A stretch of DNA of 64,000 nt. Source: UBA6244 sp965140775 (GTDB lineage: Bacteria > Bacteroidota > Bacteroidia > Bacteroidales > F082). Location of the stretch: assembly GCA_965140775.1 (NCBI GenBank), contig OZ223471.1:1798001-1862000 (forward strand), in the 5' to 3' direction. Under the pieces are notes generated by a model. The model had not been told where the DNA came from. It worked only from the letters and a program-made list of their open reading frames with translations, and made no database searches. Position 1 is the stretch's first letter; each line of letters opens with the position of its first letter. A program made the translations under genes and the position numbers. Shown here in pieces: positions 16,704 to 24,478 of this stretch.

Positions 16704-17480
16704 ATGAAAAATTTGCAAATCAAACGCTTATCGCTGATCGTCCTGTTGTTTTTGTGCTGGTCGGGAAACAACTTTGCACAAGTGCTTGTTTATGGCTTTC
16801 CGTTGGATTCCATCGAATTGGAAGTGAAAGCCGATCCCCAATATCTGATCGATTTGAATCAAAAGTGCATCCATGCGGATTCGGTGTTGACCATCAACGA
16901 TTATTTCGATTTGTACTATGGCAGTGCCTACCTTCATGGTTATTCACCATATGGAGAAGGTGTTTCGGGAAGGGTAATTGAAGAACTTTTGGATGAGCAA
17001 AAATATTCTGAGGTGATTTCCACGTGTGACAGTCAAATTCTCTCCCATCCGGGGTTTATCAGACCGTTTTACTATTTGGGTATTGCCTACGACCAAATGG
17101 GCGACACGGCCTCGGCACGGAAGTTTTTCAATCGTTTTTATGAATATTTAAGCATTCCCTTTTACAGTGGAACAGGCGAATCGGCCGACAGTGCCATGGT
17201 GGTGAGATGCGTGGATGATGAATACCTGATCGTGGGTGAAATGGGGCTGAGCGTGCAATCACAGGCGTTGATTTTCGAAAATAACCTGCCCTTTGACTTG
17301 CTGAATGTGGTTGCCACTGAAGATACCACCAGTCGCGAAATTTATTTCAACATTGCACAACCTTATATACTTGGATTGAATATTTTTGATGAAACAGATA
17401 CCCCAGGCAAAGAAGCCAAAAAAGAGGAAAGAAAGCAGAAAAGGAATCGAAATAAGAAAAGCAGGAAGTCGGAGGAGTAA
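16704..17480 (+). CDS. DUF4919 family exported protein
   Basis: A 258-residue protein; the start at 16704 is chosen because it opens directly into a signal peptide (MKNLQIKRLSL..., ending NNFAQ). Residues about 35-215 resemble DUF4919: a helical TPR-like region with the DSVLTINDYFDLYYGSAY and HGYSPYG segments that mark the family, a helical FYYLGIAYDQMGDTASARKFF repeat and a later beta-rich part. The function is unknown; the family is found mostly in Bacteroidota. The last about 25 residues are almost all Lys, Arg, Glu and Ser, a strongly charged tail. The gene converges on the hydrolase gene, with only 17 nt between the stops. Confidence 0.75.
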   Translation: MKNLQIKRLSLIVLLFLCWSGNNFAQVLVYGFPLDSIELEVKADPQYLIDLNQKCIHADSVLTINDYFDLYYGSAYLHGYSPYGEGVSGRVIEELLDEQKYSEVISTCDSQILSHPGFIRPFYYLGIAYDQMGDTASARKFFNRFYEYLSIPFYSGTGESADSAMVVRCVDDEYLIVGEMGLSVQSQALIFENNLPFDLLNVVATEDTTSREIYFNIAQPYILGLNIFDETDTPGKEAKKEERKQKRNRNKKSRKSEE

Positions 17481-17497
17481 TGCAGGCTTTTAAGGGG

Positions 17498-18421
17498 CTA
17501 TGGCAAAACCCCATCCAAAAATCCCTTCATCACACCAAAAACCTCTTCTCTTACCTCCTGTCGCGAAAGTATCAGGTCGTGCATGCCGTTTTTGATGGCT
17601 ACGCGCCTTACCCGTTTTCCCAGCCTTAAGGCATATTTGGCTATGTCTTCTACATTCAAAACGGAATCAGCGCTCAGCATATCTTCACGAAAATTTCCCG
17701 GTTGCACACTTTTCGATGAATACATCACCAATATTGGAACCGGAATATCCACTCCCTTTTGCAGTGTTTTCTGTCCCGACCAAATGGCATGAACCCATCC
17801 CAAATCCACCGGCCAACCTTCAATGGGTTTTATGCGTGTGTCGAAATCCCATTCGCCCCGGTGCGCCTGATGCACACTTTCGCCGTATCCCCTTTTCAAC
17901 CCTGCCGGAGATGGAAGGTTGGGAAATAGTTTGCCCAGGAAGGCTACCAACGGAAGGACTGCCTTTTCCGGCGCCGACATATTAAAATCAAGAAATGGGC
18001 TGTTGAGAATCAATGCTTTGATTGGTAATTTGTCTCGAAAATGATGACAGTATAGTGAGGCAATAAGCCCCCCGGTGGAGTGTCCCAAAAGGGCAATGTT
18101 TGTTAATCCTTTCTTTTGCATATGTTCCAATGCCAGTGTAATTTCTTCGAAATACTCTGACAAATCGTGGGTGCCATTGGGTTTTTGGTGAGGCCGCATC
18201 GATCGTCCGTAACGGCGCAAATCCAAAGCAAAAAACTGAAATCCCCACGAAGCAATCTGCCGCGCCATATGTTCCTGGAAAAAATAATCATTGAACCCGT
18301 GCAAGTACAGGATGGCACGCGTTGTTCTTCCCTGAAAGGGATGTGTGTAGAGTGTGGCTGTGTTTTCTCCAAATTTATTGGATTTCAAGGTTAGGGTTGT
18401 GATTTCAGGCAACGGGTTCAT
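17498..18421 (-). CDS. alpha/beta hydrolase (S33/monoacylglycerol lipase-like)
   Basis: A 307-residue cytoplasmic serine hydrolase with a Hydrolase_4-type alpha/beta fold. The oxyanion-hole region LHGFNDYFF is at about residue 42 and the nucleophile elbow GHSTGG at about 115; the catalytic Asp is expected after the YSSKSV strand and His is in the NGMHDLIL motif near 285. This layout is that of lysophospholipase/monoacylglycerol lipase-like enzymes. There is no signal peptide. The gene is divergent from the YgiQ gene and probably monocistronic. The substrate cannot be inferred. Confidence 0.85.
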   Translation of the reverse strand: MNPLPEITTLTLKSNKFGENTATLYTHPFQGRTTRAILYLHGFNDYFFQEHMARQIASWGFQFFALDLRRYGRSMRPHQKPNGTHDLSEYFEEITLALEHMQKKGLTNIALLGHSTGGLIASLYCHHFRDKLPIKALILNSPFLDFNMSAPEKAVLPLVAFLGKLFPNLPSPAGLKRGYGESVHQAHRGEWDFDTRIKPIEGWPVDLGWVHAIWSGQKTLQKGVDIPVPILVMYSSKSVQPGNFREDMLSADSVLNVEDIAKYALRLGKRVRRVAIKNGMHDLILSRQEVREEVFGVMKGFLDGVLP

Positions 18422-18532
18422 TTGGAGCGGTTTTAAAATTGTGAATCAAAAATAAGTGTTTTGTCCGAGTTGGGTTGGCCGTCGGCGAAATTTCATCCAC
18501 ATGAGGAAATACCCAACATGGCAGTTCTTTCG

Positions 18533-18540
18533 TATCTTTG
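18533..18540 (+). promoter_or_regulatory. Bacteroidota -7 box for the YgiQ gene
   Basis: TATCTTTG, a full TAnnTTTG match, lies 19 nt before the ATG at 18560. No clear -33 TTTG is seen. Confidence 0.6.
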
Positions 18541-18559
18541 CCCCATCTAAACACCTACT

Positions 18560-20395
18560 ATGCCTACAACCGAACAACTTCAGTGGCTGCCTACAACACG
18601 CAAAGAAGTACTAGACCGGGGATGGGATCAACTCGATGTGATTCTTTTCAGCGGCGATGCATATATCGATCATCCTTCCTTTGGAACGGCCGTTATTGGT
18701 CGTATTTTGGAGAGTATGGGGTTGAAGGTGGCCATTGTGCCTCAGCCCAACTGGCGCGACGACCTGCGCGATTTTAAAAAACTGGGTCGGCCACGGCTGT
18801 TTTTTGGCGTGTCGGCAGGGGTGATGGATTCCATGGTGAATCATTATACAGCAGGCAAACGACTTCGGTCGAATGATGCCTATACCCCCGGAAATCGTTC
18901 GGGGTATCGTCCTGATTATCCGACCATTGTCTATTCCTCCATTCTGAAAAAACTCTATCCCGATGTACCCATCGTGGCAGGTGGGGTGGAGGCTTCGCTG
19001 CGCCGCGTGACTCACTACGATTATTGGCAGGACAAGTTGTTGCCGTCCATGATCGTGCAAAGTGAAGCTGACCTCATTGTTTACGGCATGGGGGAGAAGC
19101 CCATCATGCAGGTGGTCGACTTGCTGGAGAAAGGCGTACCTTTTCATAAAATAAACACGGTACCTCAAACGGTTTTCAAGGTGGATTCGATGGATCAGGT
19201 GCCTTTAAATAAAAAATGGGAAACCTTTGAATTGGCTTCACACGAAACGTGTTTGGGCGATAAAGTGGCTTACGCCAAAAACTTCCGGGTTATTGAAACT
19301 GAGTCAAATACCATCCACGCCCGTCGTTTGCTGCAACGTGCCGGTGATAAAATTGTGGTGATCAATCCGGCCATTGCCTGGCTCGAAGAAAAGGAAATTG
19401 ATTACATCTACGACTTACCTTATACACGACGTCCGCATTTTAAGTATAAAGCCAAGGATCCCATTCCTGCCTACGAAATGATTAAATTTTCGGTGAACAT
19501 GCACCGGGGTTGTTTCGGAGGGTGTAGCTTTTGTACCATTTCGGCCCATCAGGGGAAATTTATCTCTTCCCGTTCCGAACGCTCCATTCTGGAAGAGGTG
19601 AAAAAGGTAGCCGAACTCCGTGATTTTAAAGGTCATTTGTCGGATTTGGGAGGCCCGTCGGCCAATATGTACAAGATGCAAGGCCGTGATTTGAGGCAAT
19701 GCGAACTTTGTAAACGACCCTCATGCATTTGGCCGGCCATTTGCACCAACCTGGAAGCCGACCACGGTCCCATGCTCGAGTTATACAAAAAGGTGGATGC
19801 CATTCCGGGTATTAAGAAAACGACCATCGGAAGTGGCATCAGATATGATTTGCTCATGCCCGAGCGCAATAAAAACGGCGGAAAGTCCATGGATGAATAC
19901 ATCAAAGTGGTGGCCGAAAAGCATGTGTCCGGACGGTTGAAAATTGCCCCGGAGCATACGGCTGATGAGGTAGTTCGCCTCATGCGCAAACCCCCTTTTG
20001 CTCTTTACGACGGTTTTAAAAAGAAATTCCTGAAGGCTTCGGAAAATGCAGGATTAAAACAGCAGATCATTCCTTATTTTATTTCCAGTCATCCGGGATG
20101 CACCGAAACCGACATGGCTCAATTGGCCATCGATACCAAGGAAGCCGGACTGCAACTGGAACAGGTTCAGGATTTTACCCCAACACCCATGACGACGGCC
20201 ACGGTGATGTATTATTCAGGAATCAATCCGGATAATTTAAAACCTGTTTACACCGCCAAAACTGCTGCTGAGAAGAAAGCACAAAACATGTTTTTCTTTT
20301 GGTACAAGCCCGAGTTTAAAAATCAAATCCGAAAACGGTTGACGCAGTTAAAGCGACCGGATATGGCCGCCCGGTTGTTGGATAAAAAGCGTTAA
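18560..20395 (+). CDS. YgiQ family radical SAM protein
   Basis: A 611-residue protein. Residues about 20-190 form a cobalamin-binding-like Rossmann domain, with the YgiQ pattern FSGDAYIDHPSFG and GGVEASLRR. The radical SAM core follows at about 310-510, with the cluster motif GCFGGCSFC (Cys-x3-Cys-x2-Cys), which coordinates the 4Fe-4S cluster that cleaves S-adenosylmethionine. A second cysteine group (CELCKRPSC...C, about 380-395) may bind another cluster. The YgiQ C-terminal region, with VQDFTPTPMT, ends the protein. Members are widespread, but their reaction is not established. The 3' end overlaps the convergent yebC gene by 4 nt. Confidence 0.92.
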   Translation: MPTTEQLQWLPTTRKEVLDRGWDQLDVILFSGDAYIDHPSFGTAVIGRILESMGLKVAIVPQPNWRDDLRDFKKLGRPRLFFGVSAGVMDSMVNHYTAGKRLRSNDAYTPGNRSGYRPDYPTIVYSSILKKLYPDVPIVAGGVEASLRRVTHYDYWQDKLLPSMIVQSEADLIVYGMGEKPIMQVVDLLEKGVPFHKINTVPQTVFKVDSMDQVPLNKKWETFELASHETCLGDKVAYAKNFRVIETESNTIHARRLLQRAGDKIVVINPAIAWLEEKEIDYIYDLPYTRRPHFKYKAKDPIPAYEMIKFSVNMHRGCFGGCSFCTISAHQGKFISSRSERSILEEVKKVAELRDFKGHLSDLGGPSANMYKMQGRDLRQCELCKRPSCIWPAICTNLEADHGPMLELYKKVDAIPGIKKTTIGSGIRYDLLMPERNKNGGKSMDEYIKVVAEKHVSGRLKIAPEHTADEVVRLMRKPPFALYDGFKKKFLKASENAGLKQQIIPYFISSHPGCTETDMAQLAIDTKEAGLQLEQVQDFTPTPMTTATVMYYSGINPDNLKPVYTAKTAAEKKAQNMFFFWYKPEFKNQIRKRLTQLKRPDMAARLLDKKR

Positions 20396-21102
20396 GCCAT
20401 GTTGGTGAAAACGGCCTGAACGTCTTCGTCGTCTTCAATTTTTTCGAGCATCTTGTCGATATCCACCAATTGTTCTTCGGTGAATTCCACCGGTGTGGTG
20501 GGATAACGTTGGAGGCTCGACTTTTTGACTTCAATACCCAAATCTTCAATGCCTTTCATCAGTGAACCAAATTGGGCATATTCGCCGTAAGCATATACCA
20601 CCCCGTCTTCTTCCTCAATTTCTTCCAATCCGGCATCTATCAATTCCAGTTCCAGTTCTTCCAGATCCATATCATCGGTTTTGTCGAATTCGATGACGGC
20701 CTTGCGGGTAAACATAAAATCCAGTGAGCCCGAAGGAACAAACGACCCGCCGGCTTTGTTGAAATAGCTGCGGATATTGGCTACTGTGCGGGTGGTATTG
20801 TCGGTGGCACACTCTACCACTACCAGAATGCCATGAGGGCCTTTACCTTCATATACCACTTCCACAATGGTTTCGGCGTCCTTTCCTGACGCACGCTTGA
20901 TTGCGGCTTCAATATTGTCTTTGGGTACGTTGTGGGCTTTGGCATTTTGAATGGCGTTGCGCAATTTAGAGTTCGAATCGGGGTCGGGACCGCCTTCTTT
21001 GGCTGCCATGGTAATAATTTTTCCTAGTCGGGGGAAAATACGCGACATCTGTCCCCATCTTTTCATCTTCGCTGCCTTACGGTATTCAAATGCTCTTCCC
21101 AT
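20392..21102 (-). CDS. yebC: YebC/PmpR family regulatory protein
   Basis: A 236-residue cytoplasmic protein matching YebC along its whole length: MGRAFEYRKAAKMKRWGQMSRIF at the N-terminus, GGPDPDSNSKLRNAI, and the NVPKDNIEAAIKRASGK helix. Members act as DNA-binding regulators or, in more recent work, as translation factors that relieve ribosome stalling at proline-rich motifs. Acidic C-terminal segments (near 135-170 and 215-232) are typical. The gene converges on the YgiQ gene, with a 4-nt overlap, and is probably transcribed alone. Confidence 0.92.
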   Translation of the reverse strand: MGRAFEYRKAAKMKRWGQMSRIFPRLGKIITMAAKEGGPDPDSNSKLRNAIQNAKAHNVPKDNIEAAIKRASGKDAETIVEVVYEGKGPHGILVVVECATDNTTRTVANIRSYFNKAGGSFVPSGSLDFMFTRKAVIEFDKTDDMDLEELELELIDAGLEEIEEEDGVVYAYGEYAQFGSLMKGIEDLGIEVKKSSLQRYPTTPVEFTEEQLVDIDKMLEKIEDDEDVQAVFTNMA

Positions 21103-21220
21103 GTGAAATGTGTTTTTTTATTGTTATGATTTAAGGGGTCAAAATTATTAAATCCTGAGCAAAGCACCTCACTTTGATCAATAATTATTCAAAAGGTTTT
21201 AATGTGTTGATTGTAAATGA

Positions 21221-22471
21221 CTATTCAATAAATAGTTGGTGGTACGATTGAAGTAAACTCCGGTGATGTCCGAATACCAGAATTACATGATTTCCCAAAG
21301 GATGTTCAAGCAATTGGGTAAGGGATTCATGATCATCCAACGCGATCTCCAATTGGGTACGACAGAGGTGATCGGAATTGCCCGAGCGCACGATGTTGCC
21401 CTGAGCAATCCATAGCTTCTGCAAATGTTTGCCGCCAATACGGAAAATGGTACAGGGTTGTGGCGATACCTCTCCTCGGATGCCAATGCCCAAGTCGGTT
21501 TCGAAATGGGTAAGCAGGTCGTAGCTTTTGGTCATGCCCACGGCAATGGTGCAGTGGGCCAGCCACATACGGTTGTTTTCGGTGTCGATGCGCGCAGGAT
21601 TGGCCATCCATGCGGGTTGTTGTAATAAATATTTTGCCCAGAGCATTCCCAAAGTGCTCACCAAATCGCCTTCGCAACCGGCCACCACCTTGTCATCATT
21701 TAATTTCGACAACGCATAACAGCCGGTACTTTGATGTCGTGTAACCAAATCGAAGCAGCGCAATGAGAGACCATCCAGTTTTTTCTCTTTTACAACTTGT
21801 TGCAGGGCGGTATAAATGTCGATGGACTTTTTAAAATCAATTTTGCCGGGGCCATCGATCACCGACGCATTTTGGATAAACTCCAGTATTGATTTTTCGT
21901 TGTCGGAAGAATCCACCCGGAGTACTTCGTCGAAGAATTCGTTAAAATTGACATCTTCTATATGAGGTCCCCAGATTTGGGTAATCAATGCGTATTCGGG
22001 CATGCTGGCAATCAGCCAGTCAGAGGGTTTTCCCACCAATCCTATGGTGGCCTCCTTCATCTTCGGTTGGGTGTTGAGAATCTTCAGGTAGGTTGAAAGT
22101 TTGGACAGTCCGGTGGTATCTGTGGGGCTGGAAAGATAAATGATGGATCCCGGCAGGTTTTGTTGTTGCCGGTGGGCCAGAATTTCCAACGAAGCCGGAA
22201 GCGAATTGTTTCCCGGGTGTGCCAGCAAAATCAAGGGTTGTTTGTTGTCAGGATGGTTTTTTTTGAGATGTGCCAACACTTTTTGCTCGGTTCCTCCGGT
22301 GAGGATAAAATAGACAAGGGGAGAGGTTCCCGTCGCAACATCGTTAACCCGCTCGCCTCCCATTCGTTCGAGAATAGTGAAATAAGTAGCTCCGATGGAG
22401 TTAAATTCAGGACTTTGGTCGGGCATGGAACCAACCGCAATAAATCGAAAAGAAGGATGGTGATGACTCAT
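21221..22471 (-). CDS. L-fucose/L-arabinose isomerase-fold protein
   Basis: A 416-residue protein, taken from the ATG at 22471 (MSHHHPSF...). The layout follows the FucI/AraI fold: N-terminal Rossmann-like domains (VYFILTGGTEQ, LLAHPGNNSLPASLEIL) and a C-terminal domain with AGCEGDLVSTLGML, the Glu/Asp metal-ligand region, and RMWLAHCTIAV, with His and Cys as in fucose-isomerase relatives. At about 416 residues it is shorter than true FucI (about 590) or AraA (about 500), so I call only the fold. No sugar kinase, aldolase or sugar transporter lies nearby, so a classical fucose pathway role is not supported. It stands alone between yebC and the flavoprotein gene. Confidence 0.65.
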   Translation of the reverse strand: MSHHHPSFRFIAVGSMPDQSPEFNSIGATYFTILERMGGERVNDVATGTSPLVYFILTGGTEQKVLAHLKKNHPDNKQPLILLAHPGNNSLPASLEILAHRQQQNLPGSIIYLSSPTDTTGLSKLSTYLKILNTQPKMKEATIGLVGKPSDWLIASMPEYALITQIWGPHIEDVNFNEFFDEVLRVDSSDNEKSILEFIQNASVIDGPGKIDFKKSIDIYTALQQVVKEKKLDGLSLRCFDLVTRHQSTGCYALSKLNDDKVVAGCEGDLVSTLGMLWAKYLLQQPAWMANPARIDTENNRMWLAHCTIAVGMTKSYDLLTHFETDLGIGIRGEVSPQPCTIFRIGGKHLQKLWIAQGNIVRSGNSDHLCRTQLEIALDDHESLTQLLEHPLGNHVILVFGHHRSLLQSYHQLFIE

Positions 22472-22873
22472 TTGGCGGAGATTTGAAAAGAACAAAAATA
22501 CGCATTCAACGAATACACCATGAAAAAGCTTCAGCTACAAGTTGGTGAAATTCTATGTACATAACCTGTAAAATCTCGATTTGTGCAAAGAATTCGTTTC
22601 TGCAAGTTAAGAAAAAAGTGCGGGTAATACCGATTATGAATTGAAATGAGCTTTAAGTTCGCTTCGCTCCTGAAACCTCTTCAATTCTATATCGGCATGA
22701 TACATAAACAGCGTAGTGCTAACTTCAATTGATAGTTGGTATAAGTTAGCATAGGTGCATGAGTATTTGGTCAATAATGACTGAAAGTCACAAAGATGCG
22801 TTCAAAGCTCTTTGTGACTTTCTGTTTTCCCTTCCCAAAGGGACAAAACAAATTGACCAAATACCACCAACGC
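22472..22873. other. 402-nt intergenic region with a nested palindrome
   Basis: Apart from the inverted-repeat element at 22763-22864, no gene or promoter is clear. A partly repeated GTTAGCATA/GCTAACTTC stretch near 22710-22755 adds minor secondary structure. Confidence 0.4.
22763..22864. repeat. 102-bp element with nested perfect inverted repeats
   Basis: The outer arms GTATTTGGTCAAT (22763-22775) and ATTGACCAAATAC (22852-22864) are perfect 13-bp inverted repeats. Inside, GAAAGTCACAAAGA (22783-22796) pairs with TCTTTGTGACTTTC (22809-22822), 14 bp perfect. A third small hairpin, CCCTT/AAGGG, lies near 22830. The element ends 10 nt after the stop codon of the minus-strand flavoprotein gene. 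It could be its terminator, a small non-autonomous mobile element (MITE-like), or a structured RNA. I see no target-site duplication. Confidence 0.6.
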
Positions 22874-24235
22874 CTATTGATGGAAATAGTTCAATATCTG
22901 GTTGGAAGCATCCTCTGCTGCTTTAATCAATGGGTAGGCTGCCGGTGAGGCGGTAAGTAGTGGGTGTGTGCCGATTTGGGCGGTAAGCAATGAGTTGATG
23001 CTCATTCGGTTTTGGATGATGATGCCAATTGTATTGGTCAATTCGCCAATGGAAAGTCCTCCGGCTACCTCGCCACCCAAAATCACCCCCGATTCTTTGC
23101 CCACAATCAGTTTTACTTTTTGGCTGTGGGTGTCAGAAAGGGTTCCCGGGTGTCGGTCGATACCTGCAAAAATTCCCGTAACCACGTCAAAACCTTCACT
23201 GCGTGCTACTGTTTCGGTGAGCCCTGCCACACCAATACCGGTGTTGCCGATGGCCGTCGAAAAAATGGAAATGGTTCCGCTAAAGGTTTTGATGGCCGAA
23301 AGTCGATAGAGGTTCATCCCGGCAATTCGGGCTTCGGCACAAGCTGTGGATGCCAGCATGATGGGACTGGGTTTGCGGGTGACGAAATCACGTTTTTCTG
23401 CACAATCGCCAACGGCAAACACATCGGGGTCTTCGGTGCGCATGTATTCGTCCACTTTGATGAAATTGGTGTTGCTCACCGGAAGTCCGCAAGCAATGGC
23501 CAATTGGCTGTTGGGTTGATATCCCATGGCCATGATCACTGCATCCACCGGCATGGATTCGCCGTTTTCCAATTCTACCTGTTCTACCTTAGTCTGTCCC
23601 TTGATGGTTTTTACACCCTGACCTACCATGATTTTAACACCGCGTTTGGTGAGTTGTTCTTCGGCGATGGCACCAAATTCAGGATCGAATGCCAAGCCCA
23701 GAATACTGGGGAGTTTTTCGATGAGTACCACCTCTTTTCCGGCTTTTGTCAATTCATCCGAGAGCTCCACGCCAATGAAACCGGCTCCGATAATGGCCAC
23801 TTTTTGGCAGCTTTCGAGTCTGGTTTGCATGTCGTCGAGGTAAATCTTGTCCTTGGGGACAAAAAATACATTTTTAAGGTCGGTTCCGGGCAGCCAGGTG
23901 GGTTGTGTTGGCATGGAGCCTGTTCCTAAAATCAGTTTTTCGTAGGTGATGGTTTTTCCATCTATCAAAGTGGCCGTTTTTTGGTCGCGATCGATGGCCA
24001 TCACCTCGCTATGGATGATTTTTATACCGCTTGCATCAAAGGCTTTCTCTGCCGGCAGGATGTCGTTGTTGGTTGATTCTACCGAACCGAAAACATAGGG
24101 AATTCCGCATGGTATCAATGTTTTTTCTTGTTTTGTAATTACAAGAACTTCTTTGTTTTTGTACACTCTTTTTGCTGTGGTAGCTGCCACCAATCCGGCA
24201 GCACTGCTTCCGATAATTAAAACATCTGTTTTCAT
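22874..24235 (-). CDS. FAD-dependent pyridine nucleotide-disulfide oxidoreductase (CoA-disulfide reductase/NADH oxidase-like)
   Basis: A 453-residue flavoprotein. An N-terminal FAD site (LIIGSSAAGLVAA, residues 5-17) is followed by the active-site cysteine in LIPCGIPYVFG (about residue 43), the single-Cys arrangement of CoA-disulfide reductases, NADH oxidases and peroxidases. A second Rossmann motif (VAIIGAGFIGVELSDEL, about 148-165) binds NAD(P)H, and VFAVGDCAE (about 275) closes the FAD domain. The C-terminal dimerisation domain is complete, and there is no rhodanese extension. The physiological substrate (CoA disulfide, O2, peroxide or polysulfide) cannot be decided. An inverted repeat that looks like an operator lies just upstream of its -7 box. 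Confidence 0.85.
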   Translation of the reverse strand: MKTDVLIIGSSAAGLVAATTAKRVYKNKEVLVITKQEKTLIPCGIPYVFGSVESTNNDILPAEKAFDASGIKIIHSEVMAIDRDQKTATLIDGKTITYEKLILGTGSMPTQPTWLPGTDLKNVFFVPKDKIYLDDMQTRLESCQKVAIIGAGFIGVELSDELTKAGKEVVLIEKLPSILGLAFDPEFGAIAEEQLTKRGVKIMVGQGVKTIKGQTKVEQVELENGESMPVDAVIMAMGYQPNSQLAIACGLPVSNTNFIKVDEYMRTEDPDVFAVGDCAEKRDFVTRKPSPIMLASTACAEARIAGMNLYRLSAIKTFSGTISIFSTAIGNTGIGVAGLTETVARSEGFDVVTGIFAGIDRHPGTLSDTHSQKVKLIVGKESGVILGGEVAGGLSIGELTNTIGIIIQNRMSINSLLTAQIGTHPLLTASPAAYPLIKAAEDASNQILNYFHQ

Positions 24236-24287
24236 TCAAATACTTTATTTAGGGCCTTTCTAATCACTATTGGTTAGAAAATTTTTG

Positions 24288-24295
24288 CAAAGGTA
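24288..24295 (-). promoter_or_regulatory. -7 box for the flavoprotein gene
   Basis: TACCTTTG on the minus strand is a full TAnnTTTG match, 52 nt before the ATG at 24235. Confidence 0.55.
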
Positions 24296-24297
24296 AT

Positions 24298-24329
24298 GAA
24301 CCAATGTTCATAAAAAAGTAGATTGGTTC
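24298..24329. promoter_or_regulatory. operator-like inverted repeat upstream of the flavoprotein gene
   Basis: GAACCAAT (24298-24305) and ATTGGTTC (24322-24329) form a perfect 8-bp inverted repeat with a 16-bp spacer. It starts 2 nt upstream of the -7 box on the minus strand, so it covers the -33 region. A third half-site-like ATTGGTTA lies at 24269-24276, on the other side of the box. The size and position suit a dimeric repressor site. The regulator is unknown, and none is encoded next door. Confidence 0.5.
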
Positions 24330-24478
24330 TAAATGTGAAAAAAATAACAGATTGAAATTTCATCGGGTTTATGGGCCGGCCGGGCCTTTTGCACACGGAT
24401 GTAAAACTTGGCTGGCGGAGGTCGTGTTTTTTATCCTCCCGCATTCAAAGTAGAGAGGTGATGTATTTGGTTTCCTGC

